Assembly: GCA_034620365.1 (NCBI GenBank)
Contig: JAQGEQ010000186.1
Coordinates: forward strand, 682,001-746,000
Length of the DNA: 64,000 nt
Direction: 5' to 3'
Source of the DNA: Pegea sp. RAD2-039
Lineage: Eukaryota > Chordata > Thaliacea > Salpida > Salpidae
Below are positions 54,910 through 64,000 of this stretch, piece after piece. The stretch's first letter is position 1; every line of letters begins with the position of its first letter. Position numbers and translations under genes: made by a program. Below the pieces are notes generated by a model that saw only the letters and a list, made by a program, of their open reading frames with translations, was not told the origin of the DNA and did no database searches.

Positions 54910-57900
54910 TTTAATGATTTTTAGAAATTCTTCAAATGAAGCTAAATTGTAATAGAAGTTAATACAACAACGCTTATAAATTATGATGACGATGAAGGGT
55001 GAAGTCCCTTACAACAGTACACGTAGTCGAAATCAAAAGCAAAATTTAAAAAAGACAAATTAGTTACTTTTTTTCTTGAAAATTTATTAAAACCACTGAT
55101 TATAGATAAAAAAACAGATTTTTTGTCTATTATGAGCTTACAGAAGTTAAAGTAAAAATTTTAAATTATTATTTTTCAAAGTTATTTGTATTATAAAAGT
55201 TGATTTAAACTCTAGACTGAATTAAACAAAAATCAAATTAAACTTAGAAAAGTAAAATACTATTTTCTTTTTAAATATGTTTTAATAAAAGTATAAACTT
55301 TTAGTATCCTTGACTAACAATTTCATATTTCAATATCATTTTTCCCGAATATCTACCAGGCTAATTTCCAAAATGTTTTGGTGAAATAAAAAAAAGTTTT
55401 TTATACTCGCAAATTCAAAATATATAGAAATAAAGTTTTTAAATCTAAAAAAACTATTATCATACCGAAAAAGAAAGCTATAAATCAATTAATAAAGTTA
55501 TAATCATAAATACATAAATTATAACTTGTAATATGAGTTTGTTTTTCTTCTTTTATTCATTGTAGGTTAAAACTTATTTCAAAAACGACTCAATAGTGAA
55601 AATTCTATCTAACGAAAATATTAACTACAAAAATACCAACTAAACTAAGTATGATGAAGTTAGATTTATCATCACTTATCCTAAAACTATTAAAAAGTCT
55701 GTCATAAAAATAATTAACTATTAATAAAGTAGTGTATGTTAAAATCGAAAAAAATCTATCAACACTTTATTTTTAATAAGATTGGATGAAAAGCAAAATT
55801 GTTAACTTGACAAAACATGTGTTTCTTTATCCTTAAAAAAAGAGTTTAATTACTTTTTTCTCTATTATAAATGTATCCGATTAGTTAAGAGAATTTTTTT
55901 TTGGATGGCGAAAATATTTTTAAGGACCAACCACTACAAACTTGCCAAGGTAACCGGATAGACGTTGACGTCATTGTAACTTCATGGTTACGCTGCTCTA
56001 TTGATTTTAATAAACTAAATTGCCCCTGTGATCTTTTCCAAAGTTCTTCGGTAGATTAATAATTTCTCCGTTGAGTGAATAAAAATAAATCACCGATGTT
56101 TTTGCTAAAATAAAACATATTGCTTTGACCTGAACTTTAAGGAAATCAAGTTCTTAATTAAAAGTTTTTACATATAAGTTGTATAGATTTACGTAACTAA
56201 ACTTGTTTATATTGTTTCTAATTTAGAGAAACACTCACTGATTAAATATAGTTCAATTTTTATAAAAAAGAAGTATTTGGAAACTCTTGTTTATCAATGT
56301 GCCTTAAAATAAAATGAAACAAACTATCTAAACATGACTTCAATTAAGTAATTGGATTAGATAAGTCATTGCTTACTATGATACAGAAAACAAAATTTAT
56401 TAATAACTCTTATAAATAATTCAAAAAAAAAAGTAAAAAATAATTTAAAAATATTGTTTATCAACAAATTAAATTGAGTTAGTTTATATATTTTTATGTA
56501 GTCCCACAGTTTATAAAGGTCAAAAAGACCTATTCTAAATGGACCAATTATTTCAGCCTTAATTGTATGCTTTATTATAGAAAGTGTATTTTATTTAAAA
56601 TCATATCAAATGACTCAAATGACTTTTTTGGTCTTACTGTTTATTTTATAATGTATTAAACATTTTTTTACCGATAAAAATCTGAAATAATTTTTATGAC
56701 TTTTATTAAGTTTAAGTCTGAACTTAATTACGAAAACGTATCTTTTAACATTAAATATGCTATTTCTAATGAAAAATATTTATAACTTTTAATGAACTAT
56801 TTCAATAAATAAACTCTATGGTGATTCTTACATAATTTATTATTATATAATCAAACATTTCTTCATGCAATTAGAAAAAAAAGATTTTTGATATGATAAA
56901 ACTAAAACTATCACAGAAATATAATAAAAGTTTTGTTCAGACACAATTCATGTTTGCTTAAGATTCTTAAAGTATACAGACTTATACATGTAGTGTATTT
57001 AAAGGTTTTTCCTGTATTTTAAAATCAAAGGCTTGAAAAAACTTTTAAACAGTCTGATGTTAGACTGGAACAAATACAAAAATAAAATCATTAAAAAAGG
57101 TGGTGCTCTCGTGCAATTGTTTCAAAAACGATAAAAAATATTTTAAGATAATAACTTCCAAATGATAAGTACACCACAAAATATGTTTTCAGGCTCTAGA
57201 AGTTATTTATTTTTAATTATATTTTGAAGTTATTTAATTTTCTGTACCATTCACTGTCATATCTGTTTGTATTTGTGATATTATCTTAATTGAATTTTTG
57301 TATAATGATAAACGTCTTATAAAAAAAAACACTTAGGAAAAAAACTCGTCTTTGTAGACGTGAAAGAAACTGTTGTGTTTCGTTGAAGTTGAAAACTTAA
57401 AAACAGCAATTACCTGTTGTTTGAATAGCAAAGTTTCAAAATTTTAATTAGATTCCCTTTCTTTTTTTGTTCTGGAAATAATTTCATTGAAATAGAAATT
57501 TCTATAAAGAGCTTAAACATTTAATTTATAACTAACCTTTAATTCTCAAAAATTAAAAATCTACAAGAGCAACGCTTAAAGCTTAATAAAATTTTAACAA
57601 TTTAATTCGAAATTTTTTTTAAACTAATTACGTTCTATTTATAAATCTTTTTAATTCAAGTTTATTGACCTCAATAAGATCGAATTATTGATCAATTTAT
57701 TTAGAACACTTTCATTGATTTGATAGAAAAGCTTTCTTTAGATAGTATTTATATAATTAATTTGAAGTAAACTTGAATAAACAGGTCTTGTTTACAATCA
57801 TTGTAAGTTCATTAAACATAATTTTTAAGTCTTAATCAATAAAATAGAAGATATTAACTATAAAAATTTAAATAAAACAAAACATCTAGTAAAAAATTGC

Positions 57901-59955
57901 ATAAAAATATCAACAAGGATAATGAATAAATATATAAATAAATAAACTATTAACCGTCTATAAACTTTTAATAAGAAGTTCAGACAAATCGTAATCTAAT
58001 ACTAGAGTTTATTATTGTCAGTCTATAAGCAATTCATTTATAATGCTGCTAAATTTTTAGATAATTACACGCTATCAATAAAGTCTTGATTTGATTTCAA
58101 TGTTAGATTATGTTCGACCTATTCTTACAATTTTGCAAATAGCTTGAAGTCTGATTATTTTTCGCAAACTAAATGTCTGTTTTAGAATTATGCTATCAGT
58201 TTTCAGGAGTAAAAATTAAGGGCAAAAATTCGGTCTACACTTATATTATAATTTTTTTAATGTTATCGAGTGATAAGAAGATCAGTAACAAACTTTTTGA
58301 ATTTATAAGAATCAATCCTATTCTAATTATTGTACTTCATTTCTACAGTTAAAATTATTTCTAACTTTTTGATATATTAGATGCCATTGTAAGATATAAA
58401 ATAAATAATCAACTGTTCCAATCTATAATAGAAGTATTCAAGAAAAATGAATTAAAAATACTTAAATTTAGACAAGATGCTATTAGTAAAGAGTATTAAG
58501 AACTTACTTACAAGTACTGAAACTTAAAACAAATCAAATTTGTTACTCAACAAAGACTTTAAGATTATAATTCACTTGAAAGCTTAGAATAAATTACTAA
58601 TTGGTTTTTCTAAAATAAGCTTTTTGATGACTACAGGTGTAGTAGTTATGCAATGGTCTTAGTTTACAAAATAAAAATGTGTTTTGAATTAATTGAAATT
58701 AATTCATAAAAAAATAAAAAGAAGTTTAGACAAAGACCTATTCAAATTTTCTAGAACCTTTTTTAAATTTATCTTTTATCTAAAAAATTTAAATCTAAGT
58801 ACTTTAATGTTTATGAAACTTTATATTAATAGTTTTATTTTGGTAATTTAATAAAAAATGAATAATACTGCAAATGTTATGATTGATGCCTTCTTGTTTA
58901 GTTGAAGTTTGCTAAAAGGCAATGATTAGTTCCATTAATTACCTCCTAAATTGACAAATATTTACAAACTTTAAATAAATAACTAAAACTTGTTTCTGGT
59001 AACAATTAAAGTTTTCTGATAAATTTAAAATTATTTTGAAATACACTAAGTTTTAAAGTAAATCGAATAAAGTTACATAACATCATAAAATAATTTTCTT
59101 TTTCGACCTTAAAAATATTAAATTTTAAAATTAAATTTCAATGCTTATACAGTTCCTGATTTTTATTCAAATTATTTTCATAACTTAATTAAATCATATT
59201 AATTAGTAATTAAATCATTTCAACTGACCGTTTGAAGTTTTAAACTTATAATTTATAGAAATATCTGAGGATGATAAATTAAATTCAAAAATTTTCATTT
59301 AGTTTGAAGTGAATATTATCAATTAATTAATTTTTATAAATTTAATTAACTAATTAAATGAATCCTATTTTCTTTTATAACAAATCAAATCTTTTATTAA
59401 ATTTTTCTATCAACCTGTCGATAGCGTTTAAACCTAATTAAAATTTAGCTCCTCATCCTAAAATCTTTTCCAAAATTTTCGATTTTTAAAAGTTAAGATT
59501 GAAAAAATGACTTTATTGTAATTTTCTTCAACAATTTTTATAAAAATTTTTCAATTAGAGTTCTTTTGTTTTAGTTTTAAATTTTGATCAAAACCTTGAT
59601 ATCCACTAAGATATTTTTTTGTAGAGAGCAACGTTTAATTAGTTGCTTGGTTTTTTTATTCCCCAATGGTTTTATTACGAAATCACAAGCAAAATAACGT
59701 ATGAAGCTTCAGCAAGAGTTACAATTTAATTTGAAGTTTTTAAAGTTACAACAAATTTTTAGAAATCGTTAAAAAAAACGAAATGAAACCCAAAAGCATT
59801 GTTGAAAAACATAAACAAAAAAACCCATTTTCGGCCTGTTTGAAACTTCATCTTCAAGTTTCTATTTTACGAAAAAGAGACTTTCTATCGTTAATTGTAG
59901 AATAAAAAATTCAATACAAATACAGTTAGTGACAAAATTATCGATCGAAGTCACT
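54910..59955. other. Intergenic DNA with a CRE-bearing patch
   Basis: Mostly very AT-rich with nothing recognised. Two less AT-rich patches stand out: 54.98-55.03 kb, directly before the TMEM258 first exon and probably its 5' untranslated region, and 55.92-56.06 kb, which holds a full TGACGTCA at 55966 and could be a promoter or enhancer for TMEM258 or an unseen transcript. 56.1-59.9 kb contains no feature I can support. Confidence 0.45.
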
Positions 59956-62611
59956 TCATTCAAAGTTAGTAACCTCTAAAACTGAGTCTCGGCTGGATAT
60001 ACTACTACGAGAAATCGGCAACTTTGGCGGGGATTTGGCCGTCAGTTTTCGGCCAGCTGAAGTTTCTTCGCTCGAGCTAACACTTCGTTGTTTGATGGAT
60101 CGTGGTGCTGTCTTATAATCGGGCGTCATTTCGTCTTTGATTGTCACCTGGACACCACTAGTCGATGACAAAGTGCGCAGCAGATGTGGCTTAGATGACG
60201 TCATAGACTCACGAGATTTCGATGATTTTTTTCGGATTAATCCAGTAAATCCTCGAATGCTTCCAGCAGATCGAATACTTCCGTTCAATGTCTTGGTCGA
60301 CTTCCGCTGAGAAGGGGGATTGGGAGTGCCGGGAATTTGGTCGATGTTCAAAGACGTCAAATCAGTATCTTGCTTAGCAACGATCTTGTAACCAGGACGC
60401 TTCATCTCGTCCTCATTAGTTTGCATCCGGTAAGAGTCTTTTCTCCCCTGTAATGAGTAACTGATGAAGGTGTCATTGATGACGTCATCACTCACCAGCG
60501 AGCGACGCTTTTTCAAACTGCCGATGTTGTGAGTGAAGCTATGATTACGAAGCGAAGATTTGCTCCCGAGAACCATCTCCATCCAGTAATCTCGGATGTC
60601 CTTTTGTCGGATGCAAAAGAGGTACAGAAGTAGAACGCCCTGTGATACAACATGATGACGTAATCAGCTCAGTAATGACGTCATTGATGACTCACTAGTC
60701 CGATTGAAACAGCTGAGAAGAGAATGACAAGTGAGAAGATCTTTCCTCTGTGATTCATCTTCTTAACGACAGGGATTATGGCGGAGTCCAAAATCACTGA
60801 GGAAGAAGAATTTAAAATCAAGCTTTAAGATCTTCACAAAGAATTTCAATTTTTTTAAAAAGTTTTTCTTGTTTTTATTGAAACTTGTTACTTTTATTTA
60901 CTGTTAATTTTTTTCTGTTTTGTTTTCTCTTGTTTCCTACAATTTTCATCACCAGTTTTTTACAATTTTCAAGTACTTGCAACAAAGAGTAGATAGAGAG
61001 AAAAAAGATGCCAGTAGTGATCAGTATTGATGTAAATTTATGAATAATTTACGAATAACCAAAAACCAGTTTTTAACATTTTTGGAGAGAGAGAAACTTC
61101 GCCATATCATTAAACGTTTCTTTCGAAAGTTTTTGATGACGTCAACAGCGGTGAAAGTCGAGAAATTTAAATTTGAAAGCTTAAACGAAGACTACCGAAA
61201 ACAATTTTGTTTTGAATTTTGATTTAAAAATAGTCACGTGAAAATAATCTATGTTTTCAACATCACAATAGACCCATTTTAATTGAAGAATTCTATCAAA
61301 AAACTACTTACACAAAGCTGTCAGAAATGTGATAACCGAAAGCCTGATAAGATGGCTCTTGACTCGATGTAGTTCATTTAACTTCTGCTGAAGTTGTGTA
61401 CTCTTTTCGCTCTTTGCATGATACAGTCCTCGTAGCACAGAAACAAAAATAACAACAACAGGAATAGTGGAGATAGCAAAAGGTAATATCAGCCCGAAAT
61501 AGAGATAGTAATTTCCTACAAAACAGCTGAAATAAAAGTCTTATGGTTATAAAATTAATTAATAAAAGTCTGAAAGTCTACTCATACCTAAAATAAATAT
61601 TTTAACAAGCTCATATAGATATAAATAAAAAAAAGTTATTACTTTGAACGCTAGAAGACATTTAACGACCTTTAGATATTATAGTCGTAAAAGCTTTTTG
61701 TTTATGACTTGAAAGAACAAAATTGTTAATAAGAACGATTGTTTGATAATTTTTCGATTGTTTTTAATGATTCAATTGATGTCATTAATGTTGATGCACA
61801 TTTGCTTGTTATAATTCTATCATTGCTCATATTTAACAAAGTATTTTTAAATCAATTTTTCAACTTCAGTAAACTATTTGTTGTAAAATATTATTACGTC
61901 ATTTATTTCAGTTTATTGAATTTATAAATATTTCAAAACAATTTTTCTCACAATTTTAAAAAGATTTTTAAGATTAGGAGAAAATGATTAATAGTGGTTC
62001 ACAGGAGTTATGAATTTCACATTTTTTTAAACTAAAATTTTATCCATTCAAATATTTTTATTGAAAATGAAACATACTTTTATAAACTTGCTTTGATAGA
62101 AAAATACATTTCATTATTGGACTTTTAGAGAAATATAAAAGTTAGTGATTTGATTTATAATAACTCAAATAGTTTTTAAACTCTACAAACTAACTTACAA
62201 AATTAATTGTTTAAGTAAGGTAACATTTTAACTAATGAACTCTAATTTTTTAAAGTTACATAAACTAAATCAACTTAATTTGTTTAATTCATATTTTATG
62301 AACAGTTTTCAATTAACATAATGAAATGTACAAGAGCAACCTGATTATTCAACAAAATAGATTTCGTAAAACTCACGCGTTAGTTGCATATCCCAAATCA
62401 CCAGAAAATTTTATATCTCCAGCAAAATAAGCAACTATGATTCCGACCAGAGCAAAGCAAATAGGAATACCGTAGCAAGGTATGGACGATTTGAAGACAA
62501 AGTGACTAACATGGCCGCCCATTGGTTTTCTATACATGATTAAAAGTATAAACCAATAAGCTGTTAGCCACAGCCACACACTAAGAAGAGATAGGTGACA
62601 AAAAAAAGCAC
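59956..62611 (-). CDS. Seven-TM receptor, class B2/F-like, C-terminal part
   Basis: Four minus-strand exons (62377-62611, 61312-61526, 60696-60796, 59956-60639) join in frame to 410 codons up to a TGA stop; the start lies beyond the window. In order they give TM3 (AFFCHLSLLSVWLWLTAYWF), TM4 (YGIPICFALVGIIVAYFAG), a second extracellular loop with Cys (NACFVGNYY), TM5, a basic and coiled-coil-like third loop (STQLQQKLNELHRVKSHLIR), TM6, and TM7 ending GVLLLYLFCIRQKDIRDYW. The TM7 exit resembles adhesion (class B2) receptors, while the loop CFVGN and preceding GDL recall Frizzled (class F). A tail of about 210 Ser/Arg/Lys-rich residues follows, probably a signalling and phosphorylation region. 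The extracellular part is not seen, so ligand and exact family stay open. Confidence 0.75.
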
Positions 62612-64000
62612 CTAAAAAGAAATTGAATCTGTTTTAAAAAGTTTCTTTTTAAGTAAATTAATTTTTAACTTATTTTTAACTTTCTATTAAATGTGTACCA
62701 AAAAAAAACAGTAAATTTCAAAACTGCTTTAAAATCAAATGCTTCGATTCTAGGTTTTGAATAATTTGTATTTCACTAATTCTTTAACTACAAATAATTA
62801 TTTAAATAATTATAAAAGTCATTTAAATGAGTTTTTATTTGAACTTGAATATTTTGGATAAAATTCATCAATTTTTTAGGTTTTCAATTTTAATTTGAAC
62901 TTCAAAACATATTTATTGGAAAATTATTTTTCATCTTCAGTAAAATCTGGCACAAAACTTTTTTTAAAGCACAACTTTTCAGTAATTTAAAGAAAAAAAT
63001 TTACATTAAAGCTTTATTACTTTTCCGTAAAATAATTTTGTCTTCTCAAATATAAATGAAAATAAAAAAATATTTGAAAAAGGAGATTTTTTTGGAGTTC
63101 TAAAGCCTTACTAAATCACCTTTGTAAAAAAGCTGTATATATTTCGAGCATAGAAAAATTTTTTATTTGATTTTATAAATAAGTAAACAACAAAATGCTC
63201 ACGCGTTGGTTATTTTTAACATATGTTTTAATGATTGCTTAGTTTACAAACCAGTAATTCTAGGAAATAAAAATTAGAAAAACATAATGATAAAATTTGT
63301 TCAGTTAAAATAAAACAACAGTAAATATTATCTTAATTTTTGATGTCAACTTATTAAAATAACAACACATGGTTTTATTTGATCGAAAATTGCTATTAAA
63401 ATTTATATTCAGTTTTAAAAACACGATAATAATGAAAACATGTGCAGTAAATACACATTGGTAGCAGGCTTTTTATTTTTCTATGTACTTTTATGGCTTT
63501 TAATTTTAGTACCGCACAATAACATATTTTTAAAACTATGTAAAAGTTGATTAAGTGATTATAAGTAAAACATTTTTCTTTAATTTTTTAACTTTTGACT
63601 TGAAAACGCTACATTTAATGAGTTTACTAAACTAAAGCAGTCAAAATTTCAAAACAAAAACAACTTTGTTTATTAGCTGACAGTATACTGACCAAAACAG
63701 TTTTTCGTTTAAAAAGACTCAAATTTTGAAATATATTAAACTATCTTACTTGAAAAATAAAGTTTCCGATAATTTGATCATTTTTTCAGATGTAATACTT
63801 TAGATTAAATAGTTTAATTAAATTAATATGTTTGGCAGAATTTGTTGACCTTTAAACTTCTTAAGTTTTTGTTTGATCAGCTTTATTGAGAACCTTGCAA
63901 ACTTGAGGTGGATTAATGGATTACCGGTTTAAATTAATAGATTCACGAAAATAAAAAGTAAACTTATAGCTGATTCTAAGAAATGGGAAATCTAAACAGC
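62612..64000. other. Probable receptor intron, AT-rich
   Basis: The first receptor exon seen begins after an acceptor (TTTTTAG) at 62612, so this stretch to the window end should be intron of that gene on the minus strand. I see no further exon in it. Confidence 0.5.

Overview
This is a window of animal nuclear DNA. It is very AT-rich (by eye well under 30% GC outside one island). The genes are densely split by GT-AG introns, many only about 40-90 bases long. Every gene I can name is a general animal gene: the cohesin kleisin RAD21, a UBE2E-type ubiquitin-conjugating enzyme, an SLC6 transporter of the B0AT/SIT1-like branch, the oligosaccharyltransferase subunit TMEM258, a SAND-domain regulator and a seven-transmembrane receptor. 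A tRNA-derived SINE with a poly(A) tail also fits an animal. I could not fix the phylum; a small-bodied invertebrate is a guess from the short introns and gene spacing.

Layout: 0.3-0.5 kb, a SINE on the minus strand. 0.5-8.9 kb, AT-rich DNA with nothing recognised. 8.9-10.7 kb, an intronless BTB-BACK protein (+). 13.8-18.3 kb, a CpG-rich island with CRE (TGACGTCA) and NRF1-like (GCGCATGCGC) palindromes. This island carries the promoter and first exons of a 14-exon gene (+, 16.4-21.6 kb) coding for an unusual SAND plus SAM domain protein. 26.0-26.7 kb, the first of three degenerate copies of an unnamed interspersed repeat (others at 44.5 and 53.6 kb). 29.9-32.3 kb, the UBE2E-like gene (-), with phase-compatible alternative 3' exons at 29.4-29.6 kb. 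36.0-41.1 kb, a 10-exon SLC6 gene (-) using one GC-AG intron. 42.8-44.3 kb, two weakly supported candidate genes. 46.8-49.9 kb, RAD21 (+, 13 coding exons). 53.4-54.9 kb, TMEM258 (-). 60.0-62.6 kb, the C-terminal half of a class B2/F-like receptor (-), whose 5' part must lie beyond the right edge.

The genes do not form one pathway. They are a typical mix of housekeeping genes (RAD21 in chromosome cohesion, TMEM258 in N-glycosylation, the UBE2E-like enzyme in ubiquitin transfer) and signalling or transport genes. The most notable points are the SAND-SAM architecture, the strong excess of TGACGTCA palindromes across unrelated loci, the possible alternative C-terminus of the ubiquitin-conjugating enzyme, the homeodomain-helix-like peptide in an intron, and the unnamed repeat family. 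All exon maps were made by hand from splice signals, reading frame and remembered family sequences. No database search was run.
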